Below are positions 1 through 8,180 of a stretch of 64,000 bases of DNA, piece after piece. Source of the DNA: Leisingera aquimarina DSM 24565 (lineage in GTDB: Bacteria; Pseudomonadota; Alphaproteobacteria; Rhodobacterales; Rhodobacteraceae); NCBI RefSeq assembly GCF_000473165.1, contig NZ_KI421504.1, positions 930,596 to 994,595 on the forward strand. The letters are read 5' to 3'. The notes beneath the pieces are model-generated. The model made no database searches. It was given only the letters and a program-made list of their open reading frames with translations, and was not told the origin of the DNA. The position numbers were made by a program, and so were the translations under genes. The stretch's first letter is position 1, and every line of letters begins with the position of its first letter.

Positions 1-128
1 TGATGGTCAGCCTTGGTGTGCTGGAGGCGAAGCATCCGGAAACCCGCAAATACATGAACAAGACACTCTACAGCCGCCGCGGGCTGGAGTGCGGATCCAT
101 CCGCCCGGCAGCCGAATTGCTGTTCTGA
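1..128 (+). CDS. C-terminal end of an unrecognised protein (partial)
   Basis: An open frame enters from the left edge and stops at 126-128. The visible tail is about 41 residues and ends in IRPAAELLF. I recognise no motif, and the start lies outside the window. The tail runs towards the YCII gene encoded on the other strand, so the two genes converge. Coding status is inferred only from the open frame and GC-rich codon use similar to the neighbours. Confidence 0.5.
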   Translation, partial: MVSLGVLEAKHPETRKYMNKTLYSRRGLECGSIRPAAELLF

Positions 129-164
129 AAATAGATGCCCCGGGCCTGTCCCGGGGCATGCAGC

Positions 165-485
165 CTACATTTCCATGTCGATGATCTCGGCCACTTCGAC
201 CGAACCGTTGCCGCCCACCACCATCGGGCAGCCCTTGGCCATTTCGCAGGCAGCATCCTGATCGGCCGCTTCGACCACCGTGTAGCCCGAAAGCGGATTG
301 GCGCCGCCATTGTCCACGACCCCTCCGGCGCTGACTGTCTTGGAGAGGCCAACCGGCGCGCCCGGGACCTTCAGCGCGTCTCCCATCGACCCCATCCAGT
401 TTTTCCAGGCCTCCATTTCCTTGGCGCCTTCTGCTTCGCTCTCGGGCTTCTTGCCGCCGTGATAGGCAAAAATGAACTGTGGCAT
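165..485 (-). CDS. YCII-family (DGPF-like) protein
   Basis: This 106-residue protein starts MPQFIFAYHGG and ends in EVAEIIDMEM. It matches the small ferredoxin-like YCII fold in length and in its segments LSGYTVVEAADQDAACEMAKGCP and the following strand. YCII proteins often sit beside regulators and SRPBCC proteins, but their reactions are mostly unknown. A good ribosome site (GGGAG) lies about 8 bases before the ATG. It is the third gene of a minus-strand operon after arsR and an AHSA1-type gene, with a gap of about 33 bases. The family call is fairly sure; the function is not known. Confidence 0.8.
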   Translation of the reverse strand: MPQFIFAYHGGKKPESEAEGAKEMEAWKNWMGSMGDALKVPGAPVGLSKTVSAGGVVDNGGANPLSGYTVVEAADQDAACEMAKGCPMVVGGNGSVEVAEIIDMEM

Positions 486-518
486 TGGTTTTCTCCCTTG
501 GTTGCGATGAATTCCTGT

Positions 519-956
519 TCAGGCGTTTTCGGCCAGTTGCGCCTCCAGCTTGCGCAGGGTCGAAGTCCAGCCCTGTTCGTGGCGCGACGCGATCTCGCTG
601 CCGTCCAGATCACGGTGGTCAATCAGCAGCATGGCGCCGTTTTCGGTGGCAGCAATTGTAAAGGTCACATGGCTTTCGGCGCCGCGGTTTCCGTTCTCGT
701 CGTGCCAGGCCCACGTGAAGCCGACGGACTTCGGCACATCCACATGGGTTACTTGGCCAGAGACATGGAACTGCTGGCCGTCACTGTTCTGCATGACGGA
801 AAACCAAGGGCCGGTGCGGCTCAGGTCCAGATCATGTTCCGGGATATGCACCCCCTCCGGGCCCCACCATTGCAGCAGCTTGTTCGGGGTGGTCACCCAG
901 GCGAACAGTTTTTCCGGACTGACGGGAAAAACCCTTTGCAGCTGCAGATCACTCAT
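519..956 (-). CDS. SRPBCC / AHSA1-like domain protein
   Basis: The 145-residue protein starts MSDLQLQRVF. It carries the marks of the AHSA1-like START/SRPBCC fold: an early VSPEKLFAWVT helix, then LLQWWGPEG, a central FTWAWHDE strand, and a C-terminal helix with GWTSTLRKLEAQL. These proteins bind small hydrophobic ligands in a cavity; the ligand here is unknown. An upstream in-frame ATG at 980 exists, but a strong GGAGG site (964-968 on the other strand) points to 956. The gene follows arsR by 13 bases, and that gap holds the ribosome site. ArsR-SRPBCC-YCII is a common bacterial arrangement of unknown physiological role. Confidence 0.85.
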   Translation of the reverse strand: MSDLQLQRVFPVSPEKLFAWVTTPNKLLQWWGPEGVHIPEHDLDLSRTGPWFSVMQNSDGQQFHVSGQVTHVDVPKSVGFTWAWHDENGNRGAESHVTFTIAATENGAMLLIDHRDLDGSEIASRHEQGWTSTLRKLEAQLAENA

Positions 957-969
957 GCGGTTTCCTCCA

Positions 970-1305
970 TCAGGTGTCATCTTCCAGTAAAGCCGCCTTC
1001 AGCCGGTCCAGACCGCCCTCCCAAAAGGCGCGCCGGGACTGGGTCCAATCGGCAATCATCCGCAGGCCTTCGGGGCGGGCGGAATACAGCCGCTTGGTGC
1101 CATCGGCGCGCTGCGTGACCAGCCCGGCCTCGCGCAGCACCTTCAGATGGCGCGAGATCGCAGGCGCCGAAATGCCCGCACCCGGTGCTAGATCGCCTGC
1201 AGGCAGTTCGCCTTTGAGAATCAGCTGGTCCACAATCGACATACGGGTTTCATCCGACAGCGCGGCAAAAGACTTCAGAATCGGTATCATATCTATTATT
1301 ATCAC
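970..1305 (-). CDS. ArsR-family transcriptional regulator
   Basis: A winged-helix repressor of about 107-111 residues. The helix-turn-helix is clear in APAISRHLKVLREAGLV, followed by a wing with GTKRLYSAR. No metal-binding cysteine pair (CxC) is visible, so a metal-sensing role is unlikely; it fits the PadR/ArsR type linked to SRPBCC partners. Start choice is open: GTG at 1305 or ATG at 1290 (MIPILKSFAALSDETR), neither with a strong ribosome site; the ATG start matches the usual family N-terminus. It heads the operon with the two downstream genes and probably autoregulates it. Confidence 0.85.
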   Translation of the reverse strand: MIIIDMIPILKSFAALSDETRMSIVDQLILKGELPAGDLAPGAGISAPAISRHLKVLREAGLVTQRADGTKRLYSARPEGLRMIADWTQSRRAFWEGGLDRLKAALLEDDT

Positions 1306-1407
1306 TTTTGTTAATTAAGTGTCAGGTTAAAAATGGTAGTAGACATCTGGGTGCAATTGGCCCGTATACAGCAAGACAAAACCGCGCGGCCCAAGGTCCG
1401 TTGCCGC

Positions 1408-1433
1408 TGCCGCTGCCGGTACCGGCGGCGGCA
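1408..1433. repeat. GC-rich inverted repeat between arsR and TSUP permease gene
   Basis: Two 13-base arms, TGCCGCTGCCGGT and ACCGGCGGCGGCA, meet with no spacer and differ at one position. There is no T-run on either side, so it is not a classical intrinsic terminator. It sits just past the stop of the minus-strand permease gene and may be a 3'-end stabilising hairpin. The rest of 1306-1449 shows only the AT-rich arsR promoter area. Confidence 0.5.
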
Positions 1434-1449
1434 GGTCCGGGTCAGGAAA

Positions 1450-2208
1450 TCACCGCATATCCCAAAGCAGCTTGGCCGCCAGGGTTATTGAGGTCAGCAC
1501 CAGCAGCGGTTTGATCAGCTTCGCCCCCTGCCTTTTTGCAAGCCCGGCTCCTGCCCGCGCACCGGCAATCTGGGCCAATCCCATCAGCAAGCCCGTGATC
1601 CACCAGGGGGAGGCGAAAAAGGAAAAGGCAACAAGGCCGCCCGCATTGGAAGCAAAGTTCAACAGCTTGGTATGGGCCGTGGCCTTAAGGATGCCGTAAC
1701 CAGCAATGGAGACAAAGGCGAGCATGTAGAAACTGCCTGCCCCCGGTCCCAGCAGCCCGTCATAGGCACCGCACAAAGGAACCATTGTTGCGGCAAACAG
1801 GGCAGGCGACAGGCGGCGCTGCCGGTCCAGATCATCCAAGCCTTTCTTGGTTGCAAAGAAGATGGCAATGGCAATCAGCAGCACCGGCAGGAACAGCCGG
1901 ATCCACTCGGTGGGCAGGAAGGTCACCAGAAAGGCTCCTGCGACGGACGCGGCAAAGGCTATCAGCGCAGGTATACGCTGCGATTTCAGATCAACGTGGC
2001 CGGCTCGGGCATAGGTGGCTGCCGCGGTGGCGGCCCCGAACAGCGCCTGGACCTTGTTTGTCGCCAGGGCCGTGACCGGGCTGGCCCCCGCCAGCAGCAG
2101 AACAGGCAAAGTGACCAGTCCGCCGCCGCCGGCAACCGCGTCAATGAAACCCGCGACAAACCCGGCTGCCAGCAAAAGCAGCAGGGTTTCGATCCCCACT
2201 TCCAGCAT
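1450..2208 (-). CDS. TSUP-family (TauE/SafE) membrane permease
   Basis: A 252-residue inner-membrane protein with about eight hydrophobic segments. The family hallmark is the N-terminal GFVAGFIDAVAGGGGLVTLPVLL, and the matching inverted repeat half has GAYDGLLGPGAGSF. Family members export or import sulfite, sulfoacetate, taurine-related anions or other organosulfur compounds; the substrate cannot be told here. Start ATG at 2208 is chosen because the longer frame overlaps serB and lacks family sequence. It begins 9 bases after the serB stop, so it is probably co-transcribed with serB. Confidence 0.88.
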   Translation of the reverse strand: MLEVGIETLLLLLAAGFVAGFIDAVAGGGGLVTLPVLLLAGASPVTALATNKVQALFGAATAAATYARAGHVDLKSQRIPALIAFAASVAGAFLVTFLPTEWIRLFLPVLLIAIAIFFATKKGLDDLDRQRRLSPALFAATMVPLCGAYDGLLGPGAGSFYMLAFVSIAGYGILKATAHTKLLNFASNAGGLVAFSFFASPWWITGLLMGLAQIAGARAGAGLAKRQGAKLIKPLLVLTSITLAAKLLWDMR

Positions 2209-2216
2209 GTGATTGA

Positions 2217-3092
2217 TCAGCCTTTGAAATCGTCCTGGCCGTAGCCTTGGATGTACAGCAACGCAGTCAGGTCGCCGTGGTTGATGCGGATATCGCATTC
2301 CGCCGCGACCGAAGGTTTTGCATGCAAGGCTACGCCGGCGCCCGCACGTTTCAGCATTCCCAGATCATTGGCGCCGTCGCCAACAGCAATGACATCCGCC
2401 TCGCCAATCCCCTGCCGGGCGGTGATCTGCTCCAGCGCCTCCACCTTGGCTTCCCGGCCCAATATCGGCCTGCCTGCTTCTCCGGTCAGCTTGCCGTCAT
2501 TTATCAACAGCGTGTTGGCGCGGTTTTCATCAAACCCCAGCTCGGCCGCCACCTGAGCGGTGAACGCCGTGAAGCCGCCGGACACCAGCGCCGCATAGGC
2601 GCCCTCTGCCTTCATCGTGGCCAGCAGATGCCTGCCGCCGGGCATCAGCGTGATGCGCTCGGCCAGCACCTTGGCGATCACCGTTTCTGGCAGCCCTTTC
2701 AACAGTCCCACCCGCTCGGTCAGTGCGCCTTCAAAATCCAGCTCGCCGTTCATTGCCCGTGCGGTGATGTCCTTGACCCGCGCGCCAACGCCCGCTTCCT
2801 CTGCCAGTTCGTCAATGCACTCTTGCTGGATCATGGTGGAATCCATGTCGGCCAGCAGCATCTTCTTTTTCCGTCCGGCGTTGGGCTGAATAACCAGATC
2901 CACGCCCAGCTTCTGCAGATCCTCCCAGACCTCCCAGCGGTTGTCCGGCATCTGCGCCAGCGGAAACTCAGCCGCGGCACCCGGGGCTAGCCAGACGGCC
3001 TCGCCGCCGCCCCAAGCATTGCGCAGCGATTCGATCAGCGCAGGCTCCAAACCCGGGCTGGCAGGGTTGCAAAGCAGGGTGGCAGCAAACAT
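2217..3092 (-). CDS. serB: Phosphoserine phosphatase
   Basis: SerB removes phosphate from O-phospho-L-serine, the last step of serine biosynthesis. The 291-residue protein has an N-terminal region of about 75 residues, then the HAD core: nucleophile motif DMDST at 82-86, the LVSGGFTAF phosphate loop, and the metal-binding [14 protein letters not shown] motif. The start at 3092 ([10 protein letters not shown]) has a GGAG site 9 bases upstream; longer in-frame starts extend into the promoter region. It faces serC across a divergent promoter region and is followed closely by a TSUP permease gene, so all three steps of the phosphorylated serine pathway lie in this locus. Confidence 0.95.
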   Translation of the reverse strand: MFAATLLCNPASPGLEPALIESLRNAWGGGEAVWLAPGAAAEFPLAQMPDNRWEVWEDLQKLGVDLVIQPNAGRKKKMLLADMDSTMIQQECIDELAEEAGVGARVKDITARAMNGELDFEGALTERVGLLKGLPETVIAKVLAERITLMPGGRHLLATMKAEGAYAALVSGGFTAFTAQVAAELGFDENRANTLLINDGKLTGEAGRPILGREAKVEALEQITARQGIGEADVIAVGDGANDLGMLKRAGAGVALHAKPSVAAECDIRINHGDLTALLYIQGYGQDDFKG

Positions 3093-3293
3093 CGGCAGGC
3101 TCCGTTTTGTCGGGATTCGTCTTGTCATAACGGCCCGCCGCTGGATCGGCCAGCCTGCTCGATGCTGTGGAAAACAGGGGGCGTTATAAGGCAGGCCGCC
3201 AGAAGTGAATTCAGGGCGCTTGTTTCCGATGGTGGAAAAGTGTGTCGCAAAAAGAGTGCGTATGGCCGTATTTCTCCGACTTTTCTGTTGCAT

Positions 3294-3347
3294 GCCGCGC
3301 TGCAGCGGCCTAGCTCTGATGGCGGGACACCCCTCCCCAACGAGGGG
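3294..3347 (+). ncRNA. Candidate serC leader RNA (two hairpins)
   Basis: Two clean hairpins lie 25-80 bases before the serC start. The first is GCCGC (3294-3298) with GCGGC (3305-3309); the second is CCCCTC (3330-3335) with GAGGGG (3342-3347), closing a six-base loop. Known background: a conserved 'serC' RNA motif of unknown function has been described upstream of serC-serA in alphaproteobacteria. Position and architecture fit, but I cannot run a covariance model, so the assignment is an inference. Confidence 0.5.
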
Positions 3348-3371
3348 CGCTTATCTGGAAGGGTAGCATTT

Positions 3372-4526
3372 ATGGCTATTGCACACCCGGTCACGCGGCC
3401 GGCCAATCCGCGTTTTTCTTCTGGCCCCTGCGCCAAACCTCCAGTCTTTGACGTCGCCAAACTGGCCAACGCCCCGCTGGGCCGGTCGCACCGCGCTGCG
3501 GTGGGCAAGGAGCGCCTGAAGGCTGCAATCGAAGGCACCCGTGAAATTCTGAATATCCCTGCTGATTACAAAATCGGCATTGTCCCTGCGTCGGATACCG
3601 GTGCGGTGGAAATGGCGATGTGGAACCTGCTGGGTGCCCGCGGTGTTGAAATGCTGGCCTGGGAAAGCTTCGGCTCCGGCTGGGTGACTGACGCGGTGAA
3701 GCAGCTGAAGCTGGACGCCACCGTCAAGACCGCCGATTACGGCCAGATCGTGGACCTTGCCTCTGTCGATTTCACCAATGACGTTGTCTTCACCTGGAAC
3801 GGCACCACCTCTGGCGTGCGGGTGCCCAACGGCGACTGGATCCCGGCGGACCGCGAAGGCCTGACGATTTGCGACGCGACCTCCGCGGCCTTTGCGCAGC
3901 ATTTGCCCTGGGACAAGCTGGATGTGACCACCTTCTCCTGGCAGAAGGTGCTGGGCGGCGAAGCAGCGCATGGCATGATCATTCTCAGCCCCCGCGCAGT
4001 GCAACGGCTGGAAAGCTACACCCCTGCCTGGCCGCTGCCCAAGATCTTCCGCCTGACCAAGGGCGGCAAGCTGATCGAAGGCATCTTCCAGGGCGCCACC
4101 ATCAACACGCCCTCGATGCTGGCGGTGGAGGACTACCTGCTGGCGCTCGACTGGGCCCGCTCGGTGGGCGGCTTGGAAGGCCTGCGCGAACGCGCCTACG
4201 CCAATCTCGCCGCGGTGCAAAGCTTTGTGCAGGACAACCCCTGGATCGCCTTCCTGGCGGAACAGCCGGAATACCGTTCCAACACCAGCGTCTGCCTCAA
4301 GTTCACCGATGAGCGCATCCAGGACGGCGCCGCCTTTGCCAAGGCCGTGGCCAAGCGGCTGGAGAACGAAGGCGTGGCCTATGACATCGGCGCCTACCGC
4401 GACGCGCCTGCGGGCCTGCGGATCTGGTGCGGCGGCACGGTCGAAGCCACTGATGTGGCAGCGCTGATGCCCTGGATCAAATGGGCCTTCGAGGCCGAGA
4501 TCGCCCTCCAGACCGAAGCGGCCTGA
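3372..4526 (+). CDS. serC: Phosphoserine aminotransferase
   Basis: SerC converts 3-phosphohydroxypyruvate and glutamate to phosphoserine and 2-oxoglutarate, using pyridoxal phosphate. The 384-residue protein starts [15 protein letters not shown] and belongs to the alphaproteobacterial type, with RFSSGPC near the N-terminus and the PLP lysine at about K192 in FSWQKVLGG. The ATG at 3372 has a GGAAGG site; the frame extends further upstream but only through the leader. serA follows after 99 bases, giving a serC-serA operon. A hairpin-rich leader precedes it. Confidence 0.95.
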   Translation: MAIAHPVTRPANPRFSSGPCAKPPVFDVAKLANAPLGRSHRAAVGKERLKAAIEGTREILNIPADYKIGIVPASDTGAVEMAMWNLLGARGVEMLAWESFGSGWVTDAVKQLKLDATVKTADYGQIVDLASVDFTNDVVFTWNGTTSGVRVPNGDWIPADREGLTICDATSAAFAQHLPWDKLDVTTFSWQKVLGGEAAHGMIILSPRAVQRLESYTPAWPLPKIFRLTKGGKLIEGIFQGATINTPSMLAVEDYLLALDWARSVGGLEGLRERAYANLAAVQSFVQDNPWIAFLAEQPEYRSNTSVCLKFTDERIQDGAAFAKAVAKRLENEGVAYDIGAYRDAPAGLRIWCGGTVEATDVAALMPWIKWAFEAEIALQTEAA

Positions 4527-4539
4527 TTCAGGCCCTGTT

Positions 4540-4557
4540 CCGGGGCGCCGGCCCCGG
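4540..4557 (+). promoter_or_regulatory. Hairpin between serC and serA
   Basis: A seven-base-pair stem, CCGGGGC with GCCCCGG, closes a GCCG loop about 14 bases after the serC stop. No T-run follows, so read-through into serA is expected. It may stabilise or attenuate the message between the two genes; that role is inferred. Confidence 0.45.
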
Positions 4558-4625
4558 ATCCCCCACTCGTGGGACCCCTCTCAATTTCAGGCCGCACAGG
4601 CCCCCGTATGAAAAGGACCGCAAAC

Positions 4626-6221
4626 ATGGCTCCCAAAGTCCTCATCTCCGACAAACTTTCTGAGGCCGCCGTGCAGATCTTCCGCGACCGCGGCATCGAC
4701 GTCGATTTCCTGCCCGATGTGGGCAAGGACAAGGACAAACTGGCGGAAATCATTGGCCAGTATGATGGCCTCGCCATCCGCTCGGCGACTAAAGTGACCG
4801 AAAAGATCCTGGAGAACGCCGATAACCTCAAGGTGATTGGCCGAGCCGGCATCGGCACCGACAACATCGATAAGGAAGCCGCCTCCAAGCGCGGCGTCAT
4901 TGTGATGAACACGCCCTTCGGCAACATGATCACCACCGCCGAACACGCCATCGCAATGATGTTTGCCACCGCCCGCCAGCTGCCTGAGGCTTCGGCGTCC
5001 ACTCACGCCGGTAAATGGGAAAAGTCCAAGTTCATGGGCACCGAACTGACCGCCAAGACCCTGGGAGTGATCGGCGCCGGCAACATCGGCGGCATCGTCT
5101 GCGACCGCGCCCGCGGCCTCAAGATGAAGGTAGTGGCTTATGATCCTTATCTGAGCACTGAGAAGGCCGATCAGATGGGAGTCGAAAAGGTGGAGCTGGA
5201 CGAGCTGCTGGCCCGTGCCGACTTCATCACCTTGCATGTGCCGTTGACCGACCAGACCCGTAACATCCTGTCCAAGGAAAACCTGGAGAAGACCAAGAAG
5301 GGCGTGCGCATCATCAACTGCGCCCGCGGCGGCCTGGTGGACGAAGGCGCGCTGGCGGAACTCTTGACCTCCGGCCATGTGGCAGGCGCGGCTTTCGACG
5401 TGTTCTCGGTCGAGCCGGCCAAGGAAAACGCGCTCTTCGGCCTGCCCAATGTGGTCTGCACCCCGCACTTGGGTGCTGCTACGACCGAGGCGCAGGAAAA
5501 CGTCGCTCTGCAAGTGGCCGAGCAGATGTCCAATTACCTGCTGACCGGCGCGGTGGAAAATGCGCTCAACATGCCTTCGGTGACGGCGGAAGAAGCTAAG
5601 ATCATGGGCCCCTGGATCAAATTGGCTGATCATCTGGGTTCCTTCGTGGGCCAGATGACGGATGAACCGATCAAGGCGATCAACATCCTCTATGACGGTG
5701 CCGCTTCGGAGATGAATCTGGACGCACTGAACTGTGCAGTGATTGCCGGAATCATGAAACGCGCCAACCCCGAGGTGAACATGGTCTCGGCCCCGGTGGT
5801 CGCCAAGGAGCGCGGCATCCAGATTTCGACCACAAACCAGGACAAATCCGGTACATTCGACGGTTATGTCAAGGTGACCGCAGTGACTTCCAAGCGCGAG
5901 CGTTCAGTGGCGGGCACCGTGTTTTCCGACGGCAAGCCGCGGTTCATCCAGATCAAGGGTATCAACATCGAGGCCGAGGTCGGTGCGCATATGCTGTACA
6001 CCACCAACGAGGACGTGCCCGGCATCATAGGCACCCTGGGCCACACTCTGGGCGAAAGCGATGTGAATATCGCCAATTTCACCCTGGGCCGCTCTGAAGC
6101 GGGCGGCGAAGCCATCGCGCTGCTTTATGTGGATGACGAGGTGCCGGCAGAGGTCCGAGCCAAGCTGGCCGAAACCGGGTTGTTCAACCAGATCAAGCCG
6201 CTGGCCTTCGACGTCGTCTGA
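4626..6221 (+). CDS. serA: D-3-phosphoglycerate dehydrogenase
   Basis: SerA oxidises 3-phosphoglycerate to 3-phosphohydroxypyruvate with NAD, the entry step to serine. At 531 residues it is the long form. An N-terminal substrate-binding lobe (GLAIRSATKVT) is followed by the Rossmann domain with GVIGAGNIGGIV, then INCARGGLVDEGAL and the HLGAATTEAQENVA active-site segment. After it come the intervening domain and a C-terminal ACT domain (DVPGIIGTLGHTLGESDVNI), the usual site of serine feedback. The start MAPKVLISDK at 4626 has an AAGGA site 8 bases upstream. A strong terminator follows the stop. Confidence 0.96.
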   Translation: MAPKVLISDKLSEAAVQIFRDRGIDVDFLPDVGKDKDKLAEIIGQYDGLAIRSATKVTEKILENADNLKVIGRAGIGTDNIDKEAASKRGVIVMNTPFGNMITTAEHAIAMMFATARQLPEASASTHAGKWEKSKFMGTELTAKTLGVIGAGNIGGIVCDRARGLKMKVVAYDPYLSTEKADQMGVEKVELDELLARADFITLHVPLTDQTRNILSKENLEKTKKGVRIINCARGGLVDEGALAELLTSGHVAGAAFDVFSVEPAKENALFGLPNVVCTPHLGAATTEAQENVALQVAEQMSNYLLTGAVENALNMPSVTAEEAKIMGPWIKLADHLGSFVGQMTDEPIKAINILYDGAASEMNLDALNCAVIAGIMKRANPEVNMVSAPVVAKERGIQISTTNQDKSGTFDGYVKVTAVTSKRERSVAGTVFSDGKPRFIQIKGINIEAEVGAHMLYTTNEDVPGIIGTLGHTLGESDVNIANFTLGRSEAGGEAIALLYVDDEVPAEVRAKLAETGLFNQIKPLAFDVV

Positions 6222-6251
6222 AAGTTGACTGCGTAACTGGTTCAATCAGGA

Positions 6252-6280
6252 ACGCCGCCCGGTTATAAGGGCGGCGTTTT
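6252..6280 (+). terminator. Intrinsic terminator after serA
   Basis: A perfect nine-base-pair stem, ACGCCGCCC (6252-6260) with GGGCGGCGT (6269-6277), closes an eight-base loop and runs into TTTT. It ends the serC-serA transcript. Confidence 0.85.
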
Positions 6281-6313
6281 CGTATCCGGCCTCTTCAAAC
6301 AAAGGACCTTGCA

Positions 6314-7042
6314 ATGACCGCGCCTCTCTATGCGATCGGCGACATTCACGGCCAGCTTGCCATGCTGGATGAGGCATTGACCCGGATCGAGGCCGACGGC
6401 GGCCCGGACGCGCGGATTGTCTTTCTGGGCGATTACACAGACCGCGGCCCGGACAGCCGCGGGGTGCTGGACCGGCTGACCGCAGGTCAGAAGGAGGGGC
6501 GCGACTGGATAACGCTGTTAGGCAACCATGACCGGATGTTTGCCTGGTTCATGGAGGACACGCCCCGCCATGACCCGCATTTGCTGGTCGGGTACCATTG
6601 GTTGCATGACCGCCTTGGCGGCACTGAAACGCTGGATAGCTACGGGTTGCAGTTTGATGACCGCACCCGGCTGGAGGATCTCCACGCCCGTGCCAAGGGC
6701 GCAGTCCCCCGGCGCCATGTCGATTTTCTGCGCAGCCTGAAACCCATGCACGAAACCCCTGAGATTGCCTTTGTCCATGCAGGCATCCGCCCTGGTGTGC
6801 CGCTGGCAAAGCAAAGCGAGAATGATCTGATCTGGATTCGCCAGAGCTTCCACAATTATTCAGGCCGGCACCCGAAGCTGATTGTGCATGGCCATACGCC
6901 AGTGGACCGCCCCGGCCATTACGGCAACCGCATCAACCTCGACGGCGGCGCCGGCTACGGCCGCCCGCTCAGTGCCGCTGTATTCGAAGGCCGCAGCTGT
7001 TGGCTGCTCACGGAATACGGCCGCCAACCGCTGACCCCGTAG
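6314..7042 (+). CDS. PPP-type metallophosphoesterase (serine/threonine phosphatase-like)
   Basis: A 242-residue phosphoesterase with all signature blocks of the PPP family in order: GDIHG near residue 8, GDYTDRGPDS near 41, GNHD near 75, a mid-protein FVHAG and a late VHGHTP. These bind two metals and hydrolyse phosphomonoesters. It resembles bacterial PrpA/PrpE-like and ApaH-like proteins, so the substrate could be phosphoprotein or a dinucleotide. An AAGGA site precedes the ATG. It stands alone between the serA terminator and a dispersed repeat. Confidence 0.88.
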   Translation: MTAPLYAIGDIHGQLAMLDEALTRIEADGGPDARIVFLGDYTDRGPDSRGVLDRLTAGQKEGRDWITLLGNHDRMFAWFMEDTPRHDPHLLVGYHWLHDRLGGTETLDSYGLQFDDRTRLEDLHARAKGAVPRRHVDFLRSLKPMHETPEIAFVHAGIRPGVPLAKQSENDLIWIRQSFHNYSGRHPKLIVHGHTPVDRPGHYGNRINLDGGAGYGRPLSAAVFEGRSCWLLTEYGRQPLTP

Positions 7043-7050
7043 TTCTCCTT

Positions 7051-7116
7051 ATTCTTCTGGCCCAAAATATCCTGGGGGTGAGTGCCAGCGGCGCGAGGGG
7101 GCAAAGCCCCCTTTAT
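7051..7116 (+). repeat. Dispersed intergenic element, copy 1
   Basis: The segment reads TTCTTCTGG, then AATATCCTGGGGGTGAG, a GC-rich middle, and ends with the hairpin GGGGGC AAA GCCCCC. The same order of blocks recurs near 12470 and 22330. It lies between two convergent genes, the phosphatase and tdh, and its end hairpin could act as a two-way terminator. Confidence 0.65.
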
Positions 7117-7133
7117 CGGCCCCTAAAACAAAA

Positions 7134-8180
7134 TCAGGTCCAGTCCAGCACCACTTTGCCGCTGGACCCGGACTTCATCGCCGCAAAGCCTTCGGCAAAG
7201 TCATCCACGCCAAACCGGTGGGTGATCACCCGGCCCACATCCAGCCCGTTCTGCAGCATGGCGATCATCTTGTACCAAGTCTCGAACATTTCGCGGCCAT
7301 AGACGCCCTTGAGGGTGATTGCCTTGAACACGATACGCGACCAGTCGACCGGCGATTTTCCCGGCGGAATGCCCAACAGAGCAATCTTGCCGCCCATCAC
7401 CAGCGCCTCGACCATCTGATCCAGAGCCGCCTGGCTTCCGGACATCTCCAGCCCGACGTCAAACCCCTGTTTCAGGCCCAAATCGCGCACCACGTCCTGC
7501 AGGTCCTCCTGCGCCACGTTCACCGCGCGCACTGCCGGCGCCACATGTTCCGCCAGCGTCAGACGGTCCGGGTTGATATCGGTGATCACTACATGGCGCG
7601 CGCCGGCGTGTTTCGCCACCGCCGCCGCCATGATGCCAATGGGGCCTGCGCCGGTGATCAGCACGTCTTCGCCCAACAGATCAAAGCTCAGCGCCGTGTG
7701 CACTGCATTGCCCAAGGGGTCCAAAATGGCGCCGATCTCATCCGGGATATCCTCCGGCAGAGGCACCACGTTGAAGGCCGGCAGCTTCAGATACTGGGCA
7801 AAGGCGCCCTGCTCGTTCACCCCGATGCCGCGTGTGCCGGGATCCAGATGGAATTTGCCGGCCCGGCTCTGGCGCGAGTCCGTCTTGATCAGATGGCCCT
7901 CGCCGGAGCAGCGCTGACCCACCGCCAGATCGGTGACATTGCGCCCGATCTCGACGATTTCGCCCGCAAACTCATGGCCGGTAATCATCGGCACCGGTAC
8001 GGTATGCGCAGCCCATTCATCCCAGTTCCAGATGTGGATGTCGGTGCCGCAGATGCCGGTCTTCTTCACCTTGATCAGCACCTCATCCGGGCCGATCTCC
8101 GGCACCGGCGCCTGCACCATCCACAGGCCCTCCTGCGGATGGCTCTTCTCCAGCGCCTTCATCGTGTTTGGACGGCTCAT
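7134..8180 (-). CDS. tdh: L-threonine 3-dehydrogenase, structural zinc site lost
   Basis: Tdh oxidises threonine to 2-amino-3-ketobutyrate with NAD; the partner Kbl then cleaves the product. The 348-residue protein keeps the catalytic zinc ligands of medium-chain dehydrogenases (C44 in GICGTDIH, H69-E70 in GHEFAGE) and the nucleotide-binding [10 protein letters not shown]. Oddly, the four cysteines that hold structural zinc in E. coli Tdh are replaced: aligned positions read K99, S102, S105 and D113 in the stretch [15 protein letters not shown]. The rest is full length, so it is probably active. It overlaps kbl by four bases (ATGA), which implies coupled translation. Confidence 0.95.
   Translation of the reverse strand: MSRPNTMKALEKSHPQEGLWMVQAPVPEIGPDEVLIKVKKTGICGTDIHIWNWDEWAAHTVPVPMITGHEFAGEIVEIGRNVTDLAVGQRCSGEGHLIKTDSRQSRAGKFHLDPGTRGIGVNEQGAFAQYLKLPAFNVVPLPEDIPDEIGAILDPLGNAVHTALSFDLLGEDVLITGAGPIGIMAAAVAKHAGARHVVITDINPDRLTLAEHVAPAVRAVNVAQEDLQDVVRDLGLKQGFDVGLEMSGSQAALDQMVEALVMGGKIALLGIPPGKSPVDWSRIVFKAITLKGVYGREMFETWYKMIAMLQNGLDVGRVITHRFGVDDFAEGFAAMKSGSSGKVVLDWT

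Noticed and set aside
135-1118. Long open frame on the plus strand across the arsR operon
   Set aside because: It runs opposite to three well-supported minus-strand genes, has no recognisable domain and is rich in His/Arg/Gly, typical of a GC-rich shadow frame.
970-1305. Arsenic or metal resistance operon
   Set aside because: The ArsR protein lacks a CxC metal site and the neighbours are SRPBCC and YCII proteins, not arsenate reductase or efflux pumps.
1408-1433. Intrinsic terminator for the TSUP permease gene
   Set aside because: The hairpin has no T-run on the minus strand side, so it is recorded only as an inverted repeat.
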